Shown one piece after another: positions 31,693 through 41,013 of a DNA stretch of 64,000 nt. The stretch covers positions 1-64,000 of the forward strand of contig JBBAAR010000010.1 of the NCBI GenBank assembly GCA_041658185.1, given 5' to 3'. Both the position numbers and the translations under genes were made by a program. Source of the stretch: UBA8919 sp041658185. GTDB lineage: Bacteria; Elusimicrobiota; UBA8919. The notes beneath the pieces were generated by a model that saw nothing but the letters and a program-made list of their open reading frames with translations, was not told the origin of the DNA and ran no database searches. Within the stretch, counting starts at the first letter, position 1, and the number at the start of each line of letters is the position of its first letter.

Positions 31693-33149
31693 TTCCTCGT
31701 AAAAATATAAAAATTGTCATGCCACTGTCCGAAATTTTCAAATTTTTTAACAAAAACAAATCCTTCTTTTTCTATTTTTTTTAGTATATTTTTTTTACTG
31801 GGTCCGAATTGATGTAAGTCAAAATCACCGAGAGCAATTAGCCCTATTTCTTTATCTGAAACATAATCCAAAAATATTTCACTATTTACTGTTTTATACT
31901 TCTCGCATTTTTCGCTGGGCCAAGATGGTTCATATGAAAAACAACCCAAAGCAAAATTAAGAGGAATATATTTCCCCGATTGACTGGCAAGTAAAGTATT
32001 AAACGTTAATATGATTTTGCCGGCACCAGCAGTTTCTTTTATGTACTTTGAAACATAATTTATCTTTTTTATTGGATTTTCTTTTTGAAAAATCCTATGT
32101 TTTCTGACAAGCAGGGATTGTTCAGTAAAATTTGCAATTAAAATAAATATGACAAATAAAACACCGATTTTGCTATATTTTATAATTTTATCCAATGCGC
32201 AAGCAATAATCACAAAAGTTAGCGGTAAATTTAAACTATTGTAATAACTTCCGCCGGCGGCAAGAGGAAAAAGATGAGCAATAAATAAAACAATAAATGT
32301 GAAAAAAAGAAAAACGAGTTCTTTTCTATATTTATCTTTTTTTAAACATATATATGTAAAACTTAAAATAAATATAAATAAAATAAAACCATAGTCTTTA
32401 AAATTAAGCCGTAAAATTTCCCCCATCATAGAAAACCGTTGTACCATACTAATCGCAGTACTTGCTCTTCCTATTAAGTTATAAAAAAGAACAGCAGGAG
32501 ATTTAATAATAAATAAACCGAAAACTGTAGAAAAAAATAATATTGTAACTGCCGCTAATGTAACGAATATCTTCTTTTTGTTTTGACTTCGTATTGTTAA
32601 ATATACTATAAAAACCGGAACCACCGACAATATACTTAAACGAATTGACGCTGCAATTAGAATAATCAAATAGGGTAAAATTATTTTATTATTATAGGAT
32701 ATCGCTATAAATAACGCGAGATAAAGAAAAAAAGCCGCTAATGAATATGTTACAATAACATTATAATGGGCAAGTACATAAACGGATGTTATTAAAATCA
32801 TAAAATAAATACTTAAAGAGCGAATTCCACCAATTTTTTTAGAAATAAATCCGGCAAAAATAAGTCCGCCTATACCAAAAGCAGTCATAATAATTCTTCT
32901 TACTAAAAAATCAGGGCCAAATAATAAGTGAAAAATGCCCTGACTTAATGTGAAAACCGGACCTTGGATAGAATAATAAACCATATCGGATATTCTGCCA
33001 GCAGCGACCAATCGCCCCGCATAAAGATAATTGCCTTCATCAACAACAACATCTCTATGGAATATAAATACTCCAAGCAATGCAGACAGAAGCAGTATAA
33101 AAAAAATGATTTTACTTAAATCTCCACTTAAAGTTTTTAATTGAAACAA
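31689..33149 (-). CDS. GT-C-type membrane glycosyltransferase-like protein
   Basis: 486 residues with about eleven helices. The first loop has FHRDVVVDEGNYLYAGRLVA with the acidic DE residues seen in PMT/ArnT-like glycosyltransferases using polyprenyl-phosphate sugars. A soluble C-terminal part (FILTFNTLLASQSGKYIPL, LIALGDFDLHQF) lies outside the membrane. The likely start is a TTG at 33149 with a GGGGG site 7 nt upstream; no ATG lies near, and it overlaps the preceding gene by 38 nt. Substrate unknown. Confidence 0.75.
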   Translation of the reverse strand: MFQLKTLSGDLSKIIFFILLLSALLGVFIFHRDVVVDEGNYLYAGRLVAAGRISDMVYYSIQGPVFTLSQGIFHLLFGPDFLVRRIIMTAFGIGGLIFAGFISKKIGGIRSLSIYFMILITSVYVLAHYNVIVTYSLAAFFLYLALFIAISYNNKIILPYLIILIAASIRLSILSVVPVFIVYLTIRSQNKKKIFVTLAAVTILFFSTVFGLFIIKSPAVLFYNLIGRASTAISMVQRFSMMGEILRLNFKDYGFILFIFILSFTYICLKKDKYRKELVFLFFTFIVLFIAHLFPLAAGGSYYNSLNLPLTFVIIACALDKIIKYSKIGVLFVIFILIANFTEQSLLVRKHRIFQKENPIKKINYVSKYIKETAGAGKIILTFNTLLASQSGKYIPLNFALGCFSYEPSWPSEKCEKYKTVNSEIFLDYVSDKEIGLIALGDFDLHQFGPSKKNILKKIEKEGFVFVKKFENFGQWHDNFYIFTRK

Positions 33150-35091
33150 GATATACCCCCAGCAGGAGAAACATTAAAGAACCGTAACCGTATTTTAACG
33201 AGATGTATTCAAGACAGCCGCCGAACATTGAACCGATTAAATTTGAGCCTAAAGATGACGGCGGGTTTTCCGATTTAGAAAATGATGTGGCAAAAATTAT
33301 TCCCGAAAAATATACCGGTAAAAATAAAAGCAACGATGATAAAACAACTTTCACATAAAAAGGAAAAATCAAAAATGTTTTTAAAGGGATCAGAATGTTT
33401 GCCGCGATAATCAGGAAAAGATAGATATAAAATTTTTTGTTGTTATCGGGAGAAAACCGGTTAGTAAAATACGTCGCAAAAAATGCCATAATAAGTATCG
33501 CAATTATGACTATTGAATTAACAATCCAGGTTGAACCGAAAAGCATCGCCATTCTGATAATTGCGGATGTTTCCAAAATCATAAAGCCCGCTCCGAGAAA
33601 AAAGAAATGGTTGTTTATACCGTAAGAAACATCCGACGATGCGAAAACAAGCAATCCTGCAAAAAATAATATCATAAAAATAGCCGTAACATAATGTATC
33701 GGAATTGTCGGCTCTTTAAGATACAGAAATGGCCAGTTATCAGTGGTTGATTTAATCTGATAATTTGATGTTAAAAACAACGGGACTTTTCGCTTCGGAA
33801 ATAATTCCGCCTTTTGGGGAAAATTTATTTTTTCAATTCCCGGGCCGTTAAACAGCACGGCAAAATGCTCTTTTTCCTGTTCATTATAGACAATTGTTTT
33901 TTTGCCGAAAGTTTCTTCTAACATTTTTGACAGACGCTCAACTATCCAGATTTTTCTGAACTGATTATATATAACAACAACGCCATCGGCGGTTAAATGT
34001 TTTTTTACATCTTCAAAAGCATCCTTTGTAAAAATAAAATTTTCCAGCCGCACCGACGAGAATTGCGAAAATACCGTCAGCGAATCAATCAGGGCAAAAA
34101 TTATCAAATCGTATTTTTCGTCTGATTTTTTAAGAAAAGCACGGGCATCATCATTGAAAATTTTTACTTTTTTATTTTGATAGGGTTTATTCGGGTGCCG
34201 ATTTCCTATTTCAATAATCACAGGATCTATTTCAACAGCATCTATTTTTTCAGCGCCGTTTTTTAATGCAACTGCCGCATCATTTCCGGTACCGGCACCG
34301 AGTATCAAAACTTTTTTTGGTTTTTTCACAAGTTTGTACGGGAACTCATAGTTATTGACAAACTCTTTGTCTATATTAAGCATTATCTGATGAGGGATTC
34401 CGTTGACTATTACAGCGTTGGCATTGTTGATTACATCAATTCTATAATAAGGCGAAAAAATTGCACCATAACTTATCATCCATATGAAAAAAAATGATAA
34501 TATAAACGCGAGAACATTAAAATAAAAAAGCCGTTTTTTGTACAGATAAGGCAAAAGACACAAAAAGGCAATCACAAACCACACAAGAGGCGAACTGTTA
34601 AAAAATGAAATTGCTGTAAATAACCCGACGCCAAAAATTGCTCCGCAGATATTTATTATGTAAGCAACAAGCGGCTTAATGCCCGAAAATGCCCTGCCGA
34701 CCTCCTGCCCGAGAGAAATAAACATTACAGTTGCAAGTATAAAAATAACCGGAAGAAACCACCATGCGCTTGCATTATACAACGGCACGCCTTTGGCAAA
34801 ACCGGAAGCGGTAAAATATACGCTTATATCGGAATTAACCGTCAATCTGATTATTACCTTCCAGAATATAACACACAAAATTAAAAAAAATGAAGGAAAT
34901 AAAACTATGAAATCCGTCTTTTTGGATACAAGGAGCATCCCGATACCCAAACCCAAAAAACATGCAAGCAAGACAAAATTGGAAAAATAAGAAAGCATGA
35001 CAACATTGGAGTTGAACCACCTGATGCATGCAATTTCTAAAAAAAGCGACGCAAAACTTATAAGAAATAATCTGAAATATTTTTTCATCAT
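33112..35091 (-). CDS. Spermidine synthase-like methyltransferase fold fused to membrane helices
   Basis: 659 residues. N-terminal helices (about seven, to residue 210) include FASLFLEIACIRWFNSNV, which is typical of the membrane-bound SpeE-like family. A soluble Rossmann domain follows (VLILGAGTGNDAAVALKNGA, EKIDAVEIDPVIIEIG, IFNDDARAFL, YDLIIFALIDS) and five more helices. Such proteins are called fused-MFS/spermidine synthase, but the substrate is not proven to be a polyamine. It sits between two GT-C-type genes in an envelope-related operon. Confidence 0.82.
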   Translation of the reverse strand: MMKKYFRLFLISFASLFLEIACIRWFNSNVVMLSYFSNFVLLACFLGLGIGMLLVSKKTDFIVLFPSFFLILCVIFWKVIIRLTVNSDISVYFTASGFAKGVPLYNASAWWFLPVIFILATVMFISLGQEVGRAFSGIKPLVAYIINICGAIFGVGLFTAISFFNSSPLVWFVIAFLCLLPYLYKKRLFYFNVLAFILSFFFIWMISYGAIFSPYYRIDVINNANAVIVNGIPHQIMLNIDKEFVNNYEFPYKLVKKPKKVLILGAGTGNDAAVALKNGAEKIDAVEIDPVIIEIGNRHPNKPYQNKKVKIFNDDARAFLKKSDEKYDLIIFALIDSLTVFSQFSSVRLENFIFTKDAFEDVKKHLTADGVVVIYNQFRKIWIVERLSKMLEETFGKKTIVYNEQEKEHFAVLFNGPGIEKINFPQKAELFPKRKVPLFLTSNYQIKSTTDNWPFLYLKEPTIPIHYVTAIFMILFFAGLLVFASSDVSYGINNHFFFLGAGFMILETSAIIRMAMLFGSTWIVNSIVIIAILIMAFFATYFTNRFSPDNNKKFYIYLFLIIAANILIPLKTFLIFPFYVKVVLSSLLLFLPVYFSGIIFATSFSKSENPPSSLGSNLIGSMFGGCLEYISLKYGYGSLMFLLLGVYLVSIKNFKWRFK

Positions 35092-36650
35092 TGTATTTTG
35101 TAAATTGTAAATTTTTCTAACGGCCTTTTTGAGACCGAATACGGCAGAAGACCGTACATGTTTAAGTGAAAACCGGCGTTTGTTGACGGACTCATCGTCC
35201 TGAACGGATTTTTTGTAAATACATATTTTTCGTAAACTCGTTTTTCCTTTTTTTCTATCTCAGGGTTAAGTTTTGTTCTTACGGAAAAAATAGAAGCAAT
35301 TAAATAATTTCCCGACAAATTATCGGCAATGCTTTCGCTTAAACAAATAAATCCGCTTTTCTCCATATAATACTGAAAACCGCGGAAACTCATATCACCC
35401 CTGAAATAAATTTTACCCGTATAGTTTGATTTTAGATAGTTAGCAATCTCTCTATATGAATTCGCTAAAATATAATCGGAATGTGCAAGAAATAACGACA
35501 AGATAATTCCTGCGGTAACCGTTATTGTCAAAAAAACTTTTCTGCCCGATACTTTTTCCGATATTTTTACCGATAGCATTATTACAGGCGGCAAAAGAGG
35601 CAAAAGATATCTTACAGCAATTATCGCAGAAACGGATGCAAAAAAAAGAAAATATAGAAAAAACCAGAATATAAGGAAAAATATCTCGTTTTGGAAACTT
35701 GTTTTTTTAAGATGCTCCGCAAAAATAAAAATAAGTATAACCGACGAAGATATAAAAACACCGAGAAACAAATTTTGAAGATTAGGATAACCGAGTAAGT
35801 TAAAAAAAAGATTTACAACTGAGAAAAAAAATATAAAAAACCAAATGTAAACTTTATTGTATTTGAAACTAATCCATAAAATACTCAAAGGAAAAATAAG
35901 AACTCCTCCAATGTAGGTCAAAAGCGGGATTTCTTTTACGATACCGAAAAACAGTCCTACCGATAGTGATTTTTTGAAAATTTGAATTTCGCCATAAACT
36001 AACTTATTATGCATTGACCAGACAGTTAAAAATAAAATCGGAATCAAAAAAAATATAAGATTTTTTTTTAGTTTTTTATTAAGTAAAAACCATGTAAAGA
36101 CAACCGGCAGATTTATAATCGCTGCAAATTTTATAAGAACCGCCAAACCGAGTAAAATCCATCCGAGCGCCTTTTCCTTAATTGCAAAATAGATACCCCA
36201 CAGCGAAAACGCGAGCATCGGAATATCAAGCATAATATCGGTAGCATTCACAAAAAATGCCGGACTTGCTATTAAAAGAAGTGCGGGAAAAAACGGATCA
36301 ATTTTTAATTCTTCGGAAAGAAAAAATATGCCGATAACTGCAAATAGAGTAAAACCAAAAAAAATAAGATGAAGAACCTTTTCATTTTCTCCAAAAAATT
36401 TCATACATACCGCCAAAAAATATGAAATCAACGGCGGATTATTGGCAACATCCCACCCGTGATAATTTTTTTCGGCGCAGTTTATTTGAAAATCAAACGG
36501 TTTAAGCGGTTCTCTCAAAATCTGTTTTGCAGTATAAATGTAAAAAATTGAATCACCGGAAATCGCTTTATTAAAAAACGGCAAAAAAAGAATAAAGCAT
36601 AAAAAACTTAAAAACAACAATTTTGAAAAATTATTTCTTAAAATGATCAT
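35088..36650 (-). CDS. PMT/ArnT-type membrane glycosyltransferase
   Basis: 520 residues. Twelve or so helices with the first loop FNKAISGDSIFYIYTAKQIL containing the key acidic residue, and YHGWDVANNPPLISYFLAV, a classical GT39/ArnT motif for transfer from a lipid-linked sugar. The soluble C-terminus ends near MYGLLPYSVSKRPLEKF. It overlaps thiL upstream by 20 nt and the SpeE-like gene downstream by 4 nt. Target lipid or protein unknown. Confidence 0.82.
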   Translation of the reverse strand: MIILRNNFSKLLFLSFLCFILFLPFFNKAISGDSIFYIYTAKQILREPLKPFDFQINCAEKNYHGWDVANNPPLISYFLAVCMKFFGENEKVLHLIFFGFTLFAVIGIFFLSEELKIDPFFPALLLIASPAFFVNATDIMLDIPMLAFSLWGIYFAIKEKALGWILLGLAVLIKFAAIINLPVVFTWFLLNKKLKKNLIFFLIPILFLTVWSMHNKLVYGEIQIFKKSLSVGLFFGIVKEIPLLTYIGGVLIFPLSILWISFKYNKVYIWFFIFFFSVVNLFFNLLGYPNLQNLFLGVFISSSVILIFIFAEHLKKTSFQNEIFFLIFWFFLYFLFFASVSAIIAVRYLLPLLPPVIMLSVKISEKVSGRKVFLTITVTAGIILSLFLAHSDYILANSYREIANYLKSNYTGKIYFRGDMSFRGFQYYMEKSGFICLSESIADNLSGNYLIASIFSVRTKLNPEIEKKEKRVYEKYVFTKNPFRTMSPSTNAGFHLNMYGLLPYSVSKRPLEKFTIYKIQ

Positions 36651-37608
36651 ATCCGTTATCTTTTAAGTTGATTTTTTTATTGTTTGAATCAAGGTAAATA
36701 ATTTTTTTGTTTTTTGTAATTTTTCCTACCTCGTAAAATCTTTTTTCAAAATATGATTTTTTACCGGGTGGGACGGTAAATATCAGTTCATATTCTTCGC
36801 CGCCGAATAAAATCAGGTTAGAAGTTGGAAGTTGGAAGTTGGAAATAAAAGATTTAAACTCGTCGCAGACGGGAATTTTGTCAAAATAAATTTTGCAGCC
36901 AACCTTTGATTCCTGACAAATAAAACGAATGGACTTATCAAACCCGTCGGAAGAATCAATCATTGAAGTTGCAAAACCGGATTTTGCGATAAAAAGTCCT
37001 TCTTTAATTCGCGGGTATGGATTCAGATGTTTTTTTTTAAGTTCTTTGTAGCCCGAAATACCTTTTTGTAGCAGGTAAAGTCCTGCCGAAGAATCCCCGA
37101 AATTTCCAGTCGTGAAAATTAAATCGCCGGCGACCGCTCCGCTTCTTTTTATACCGGAACCGCGAATCGTTTTTCCTATAAGTGTAATTGAAATTATAAC
37201 AGCAGCGGGAGATTTAACGGTATCTCCTCCTATAATTTCAACATTGAACTCGGAAGCAAGTTTACTTATTCCGCGATAAATTTCATCTGCGTCTGCAATT
37301 TTCGTTTCAGCAGGAAAACCGGCGGTTACAAGAGAGTAAAGCGGCATACCTCCCATCGCAGCAATATCGGAAAGGTTAACGGCAAGTGATTTATATCCGA
37401 TATCAAAAAAACTGTAATATTTTTTTGAAAAATGGACATTTTCTACGAGCGTGTCTGTTGTAAAAAGAACATATTCACTACGCCTGCATTTTACGACAGC
37501 ACAATCGTCGCCTATACCGACAACCGTTCCTGAATGATGAACCGCTTTTTTGTTTTTCTCTCTTATTCTTTCTATTAAACCAAACTCGCCGAGTTGAGAT
37601 ATTTTCAA
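36631..37608 (-). CDS. thiL: Thiamine-monophosphate kinase
   Basis: 325 residues. ThiL phosphorylates thiamine monophosphate to the diphosphate. Motifs: GEFGLIERIREK, VGIGDDCAVV at 30-39, NLSDIAAMGGMPLY, IIGGDTVKSP and IDSSDGFDKS, then FGGEEYELIF at 268-277. Between about residues 256 and 267 there is an insertion SNFQLPTSNLIL encoded by three GTTGGAA units; this is repeat-derived and sits just before the conserved GGEEYEL. The rest is normal in length. Confidence 0.94.
   Translation of the reverse strand: MKISQLGEFGLIERIREKNKKAVHHSGTVVGIGDDCAVVKCRRSEYVLFTTDTLVENVHFSKKYYSFFDIGYKSLAVNLSDIAAMGGMPLYSLVTAGFPAETKIADADEIYRGISKLASEFNVEIIGGDTVKSPAAVIISITLIGKTIRGSGIKRSGAVAGDLIFTTGNFGDSSAGLYLLQKGISGYKELKKKHLNPYPRIKEGLFIAKSGFATSMIDSSDGFDKSIRFICQESKVGCKIYFDKIPVCDEFKSFISNFQLPTSNLILFGGEEYELIFTVPPGKKSYFEKRFYEVGKITKNKKIIYLDSNNKKINLKDNGYDHFKK
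36820..36844. repeat. GTTGGAA heptamer repeat inside thiL
   Basis: Three direct copies of GTTGGAA (36824-36844) preceded by AGAA. Translated on the minus strand it gives SNFQLPTSN. It is of the same style as heptameric repeats known from cyanobacterial genomes, and is in frame in an essential-type enzyme gene. Confidence 0.85.
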
Positions 37609-37830
37609 TTATTTATTTTCCTCTGATTTCGCTTTTGCCCTGTCCTTGATTGCCGAAACACCGGCTATAACTGCGAGAATTCCGCCCAGCACAAGTCCGG
37701 AAGAAAGTGTTCCTTTCAGACAGACCTTAAAATCATCCCACATATAAACAGGAATACCAAAAAGCGGGCCGCCGAACAATAAAACAACACCGATTAAAAC
37801 CGCAACAATACCGCCAATTACTGCCATCAT
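37609..37830 (-). CDS. Small two-helix membrane protein
   Basis: 73 residues with two helices (MAVIGGIVAVLIGVVLLFGG and SSGLVLGGILAVIAGVSAI) and a charged tail KDRAKAKSEENK. A full GGAGGTGA ribosome binding site precedes the ATG at 37830, which overlaps the AsmA-like stop. The thiL start follows directly. I do not recognise a function; the even spacing and strong RBS indicate a real gene. Confidence 0.7.
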   Translation of the reverse strand: MMAVIGGIVAVLIGVVLLFGGPLFGIPVYMWDDFKVCLKGTLSSGLVLGGILAVIAGVSAIKDRAKAKSEENK

Positions 37831-38663
37831 TTTGCATCACCTCCCTGCAAATTTACTACTTGAAACGAGTCAAGATTCCCGTGAATTTTTAGATTGATAT
37901 TTCCTTTATCAAAAATAATAATTTTCTTTTTATGCCGGAGGTTTGACAAAAAAATTTTGTTGAATAATTCTCCGCGGCCTTTGACACTGACATCAAACTT
38001 TGCCTCATCCGGGTTCACAAGTTTTTCAATACTACCCGAAATTATTATATTTTTTTTATCACTTTTAAAAACCGCGTTCTTTATTTTAAGATACTGTTTT
38101 TTGAAATCATATTCAGCATCAATATACGCTCCGACACCTTCCATATTAAAAAATATTTCTATCGGGAATACGCCGGTAATTGATGCATTTTTTATATCAA
38201 TTTGAATGTCAAAAATTTCAAGTTTGCCGCAAGAAAAACTTCCGTCTTCAATCTTTAATCTGCTTAAAACTAATGTGTGGCCAGAGTATAAAATGCTTTT
38301 TTTTGTTTTGAAATTTCTAAAGTTTTTTCCTATGTTGATTTTTGGTTTTATTATTTTTATTTCGTTAAAAGCAACCTGCTTTCTCGGAAACGGAAATAAA
38401 TTGGGAGAAATTATTGTTTTTTCAATTTTTAATTCAAATACATCCGGCAGAAAAATCACAATATCGCTCAGTTTAATCCCGCTTAAACTGAGCGATATAT
38501 CTCTTAATTCGGTTTTAGCTCCGGAAATATGTGAGATTCTTCTCTGTACATAACTTTTTAAAAGTTTGGACGGAAAAACGAATTTTCCTACGACCGTAAA
38601 AATAATTATTAGAGAAATTATTATTATAAAAACCGACAAAATTATTTTTTTTAACCCGGTCAT
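37827..38663 (-). CDS. AsmA-like or DUF748-like inner-membrane-anchored protein
   Basis: 278 residues. One N-terminal helix (IILSVFIIIISLIIIFTVVG) is followed by a long beta-rich domain with repeated short strands (ISLSLSGIKLSDIVIFLPDV, GSFSCGKLEIFDIQIDIKNA, NIIISGSIEKLVNPDEAKFD). This pattern matches AsmA-family proteins of diderms, thought to guide lipids to the outer membrane. It is short for the family. Its ATG overlaps the ompA stop (TAATG). Confidence 0.65.
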   Translation of the reverse strand: MTGLKKIILSVFIIIISLIIIFTVVGKFVFPSKLLKSYVQRRISHISGAKTELRDISLSLSGIKLSDIVIFLPDVFELKIEKTIISPNLFPFPRKQVAFNEIKIIKPKINIGKNFRNFKTKKSILYSGHTLVLSRLKIEDGSFSCGKLEIFDIQIDIKNASITGVFPIEIFFNMEGVGAYIDAEYDFKKQYLKIKNAVFKSDKKNIIISGSIEKLVNPDEAKFDVSVKGRGELFNKIFLSNLRHKKKIIIFDKGNINLKIHGNLDSFQVVNLQGGDAK

Positions 38664-39844
38664 TACTTTTTAAGTATTATGATTTCCACTCTTCTGTTTT
38701 GTTCTCTGCCGGCGGCCGTTTTATTATCCGCAAGCGGTTTTTCTTCGCCGTAACCCACCGCTTTCAGCCGTTTTGAGTCCACTGCGTATTTTGAAACAAG
38801 AATATTGCTGACCGACTGTGCCCGTTTTTCGGATAACTTTTTATTATATGCGTTGCTTCCGTAACTGTCCGTGTGCCCTTCAATCAAAATTTTATTTTCC
38901 TGGTAATCCTGCATAAGTTTTACCACTTCGTTCATAACCGAAAAAGATGCAGGTTTTAATTCTGCCTTGCCGGAATCAAAAAGTACCGACGATGCAAGGT
39001 TAACAACCAGCCCTCTTTTTTCCTCTTTAACGGAAATATTTTTTACTTCAGGAATAATTTTTTCCTGTATATTAACATCTATTTCAACCGGTTCGGCTTC
39101 TGTTTTGTTGCCGACTGCATCAAGCACGCTAAATTTGATTTTATATTTACCGTCGGGAACAACATTTTTGTAATAATCGTCTTTGCCATCCCACCTGAAA
39201 CTTTTCAGAATATCCGCTTGACCTTTTTTTGATATCACCTCAATACCTTTTAAATTTTCAATTGATACCTGCCAGAGCGAAAAACCTACAGGGTCCTCGG
39301 CAATAAACGAAATATCAACAAAATCATCTGTGCCGTCATTATTCGGAGTGATCCCGTAAGTTGAAACTGAAATTCCGACGAATGGTTCCAGTGTGTCCAC
39401 ATTAACCCATAATTCGTTTGAACGGGCGGGATATTTGCCGTCAATAGTCATCACACAGACATATTTACCGTCCGGAACAACCGCATTTCTTTCATCAGTT
39501 CCGTCCCATTCAAGTGCCACGGGAATCATTTCATTACCTGTAAAAGTTTTTATGGGAACGCCGAGGTCATTTTTTATTTCAAGCGTCCATTTTTTGATTT
39601 TGCCGGCATCCGCGGAAATAATAAATCTTGTTTTTTCGTATAAACCGTCTCTGTTCGGCGAAATCGCTTTCGGCAGCGAATCCAAAATAGCAGTTCCCTC
39701 TTTTTTGGCCAGACATAAATTGGACAGATAAAAAATGTGAATTACACAGATAAAAAAAATTCTCACGCCAAAGGCGGATTTTCCAAAAGTGGATTTCGCG
39801 AAGCACGGTCCCGCATGAGCGGGGCTCAACATTTCATTCAACAT
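38663..39844 (-). CDS. OmpA-family protein with FlgD-like Ig domains
   Basis: About 393 residues from the ATG at 39844, which has GGAGG 5 nt upstream. A signal segment (IFFICVIHIFYLSNLCLA, residues about 30-47) is preceded by an unusual 29-residue extension encoded by palindromic repeats. Two FlgD/Ig-like modules follow (AISPNRDGLYEKTRFIISAD, GITPNNDGTDDFVDISFIAE, each with a WDGxDxxxxxVPDGKY element). A C-terminal OmpA domain follows (IEGHTDSYGSNAYNKKLSEK, RAQSVSNILVSKYAV, NRRVEIII) with the peptidoglycan-binding D and R residues. It would tether the outer membrane to peptidoglycan. The tRNA-Ser 3' end is only 16 nt before the ATG. Confidence 0.88.
   Translation of the reverse strand: MLNEMLSPAHAGPCFAKSTFGKSAFGVRIFFICVIHIFYLSNLCLAKKEGTAILDSLPKAISPNRDGLYEKTRFIISADAGKIKKWTLEIKNDLGVPIKTFTGNEMIPVALEWDGTDERNAVVPDGKYVCVMTIDGKYPARSNELWVNVDTLEPFVGISVSTYGITPNNDGTDDFVDISFIAEDPVGFSLWQVSIENLKGIEVISKKGQADILKSFRWDGKDDYYKNVVPDGKYKIKFSVLDAVGNKTEAEPVEIDVNIQEKIIPEVKNISVKEEKRGLVVNLASSVLFDSGKAELKPASFSVMNEVVKLMQDYQENKILIEGHTDSYGSNAYNKKLSEKRAQSVSNILVSKYAVDSKRLKAVGYGEEKPLADNKTAAGREQNRRVEIIILKK
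39769..39830. repeat. Cluster of small palindromes at the 5' end of the OmpA gene
   Basis: Three short hairpin units lie in a row: CGCCAAAGGCG, CCAAAAGTGG and CCCGCATGAGCGGGG. They are in frame in the OmpA gene and encode an extra segment (about AHAGPCFAKSTFGKSAFGVR) before the signal peptide core. They look like a decayed dispersed repeat. Confidence 0.6.
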
Positions 39845-39860
39845 AAAACCTCCAAAAATC

Positions 39861-39948
39861 CGGAGAGGGAGAGATTTGAACTCTCGATCCCGCAAAGCGA
39901 GATACGGGTTTTCGAGACCCGCGCCTTCAGCCGCTCGGCCACCTCTCC
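39861..39948 (-). tRNA. tRNA-Ser (CGA)
   Basis: An 88-nt sequence folds as a class II tRNA. Acceptor GGAGAGG pairs with CCTCTCC, with G as discriminator. The D arm contains GGCCGAGCGGCTGAAGGC, and the anticodon stem CGGGT/ACCCG encloses the loop CTCGAAA with anticodon CGA. A long variable arm (ATCTCGC-TTT-GCGGGAT) and T arm GAGAG-TTCAAAT-CTCTC complete it. It would read UCG. CCA is not encoded. The OmpA ribosome binding site lies immediately downstream. Confidence 0.95.
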
Positions 39949-40039
39949 AGTAAGAACCGAATTACACGAATTGCAACGAATATTGCGAATGTTTTTGTTC
40001 GTTAAATTCGCTATTACTCGCGCTATTATCTTTTGTATT

Positions 40040-40948
40040 TTAATACATATTAGACGTATTGTCAATAACCGTTTTCCATCTTTTATGGAACCAAAACCAG
40101 TGGTCAGGATATTTTTTAATAAAACCCTCTAAAATCTGAGTATATTTTGAGGTTAAAAGTTCAATGTCTTTTTCGTCATTACCGGTTTTTTTGAAATCAA
40201 CTTTTAGAAATTTTATTTTATGTCTGTTAAACGGTTTCTGCCTTATACAAAATCCCATAATTACCGGCACACCGGCGCGCAAAGAGAAAACTGCGGGACC
40301 TTTCGGAGTTGAAGCAGACCGGGAAAAAAAATTGACAAACACGCCGTCCCTTCTTCCGGCATCCTGGTCGGAAAGCATTGCTACAAATCTGCCGGTTTTA
40401 ACCGCTTTCATAACTCCTTTTAACGCCATCTTTAATTGAATGATTCCGATTTTTTTTATTTTTCTGTAAAAATTGAGCAGATTGTCCACCGGAACATTGT
40501 GCTGTTTTCCGACCAGAAAATCAAGCGGATAGCCCTTTTGACAGGTAGCGGCGCCCATAAGTTCCCACGAGCCGAAATGCCCCGCCACAAACACCGCGCC
40601 CTGTTTTTGAGCAATAAGTTCGTCAAGATATTCCAGCCCTTCAAATTCAATTTTATTATTTATGAGTTTTTTTAGTTTTAGTTTTGGAAAGGATAAAAGT
40701 TCCATCATTGACATCCCGAAATTTTGATATGTCCGGCGGGCAATATCAAAGAGATCATCAGGATTTTTATTTGAGAAGGCAAACGAGAGATTTTTCATAA
40801 CAACATCTCTTCTGATTTTTAAGACAAGAAAAGCAATGTCACCGAGACGGCGGCCGAACCACAATGCCAACTTCAAGGGAATAATCAGGACAAATATATT
40901 AAAAATAAAAAGTAAAACAAATTCAATCAGGTGGCTGATTTTTTTCAT
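40040..40948 (-). CDS. Lipid A biosynthesis acyltransferase (LpxL/HtrB family)
   Basis: About 302 residues from the ATG at 40948 (a GTG at 40972 is less likely). An N-terminal helix is followed by the LPLAT domain: the HX4D/E motif appears as GHFGSWELMGAA, then the arginine-bearing KIRRDVVMKNLSFAF near the start, then MLSDQDAGRRDGVFVNFFS and TPKGPAVFSLRAGVPVI, and a C-terminal YPDHWFWFHKRWK. This matches secondary acyltransferases of lipid A. It implies an LPS-bearing outer membrane. Confidence 0.93.
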   Translation of the reverse strand: MKKISHLIEFVLLFIFNIFVLIIPLKLALWFGRRLGDIAFLVLKIRRDVVMKNLSFAFSNKNPDDLFDIARRTYQNFGMSMMELLSFPKLKLKKLINNKIEFEGLEYLDELIAQKQGAVFVAGHFGSWELMGAATCQKGYPLDFLVGKQHNVPVDNLLNFYRKIKKIGIIQLKMALKGVMKAVKTGRFVAMLSDQDAGRRDGVFVNFFSRSASTPKGPAVFSLRAGVPVIMGFCIRQKPFNRHKIKFLKVDFKKTGNDEKDIELLTSKYTQILEGFIKKYPDHWFWFHKRWKTVIDNTSNMY

Positions 40949-41013
40949 TTTTTTTCGCTTCGCTCTTTTCACGGAACTGACTCGGAATTATCCGTGCCTG
41001 TTCTGTGGTTTTT

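Noticed and set aside
39957..40039. Inverted or tandem element of ATTCG-type words upstream of the tRNA
   Set aside because: Words such as ACGAATT and GCGAAT recur with irregular spacing; I could not define a unit or a promoter with confidence.
39737..40132. Plus-strand frame across the tRNA and the OmpA start
   Set aside because: It runs through a certain tRNA-Ser gene and the antisense of OmpA.
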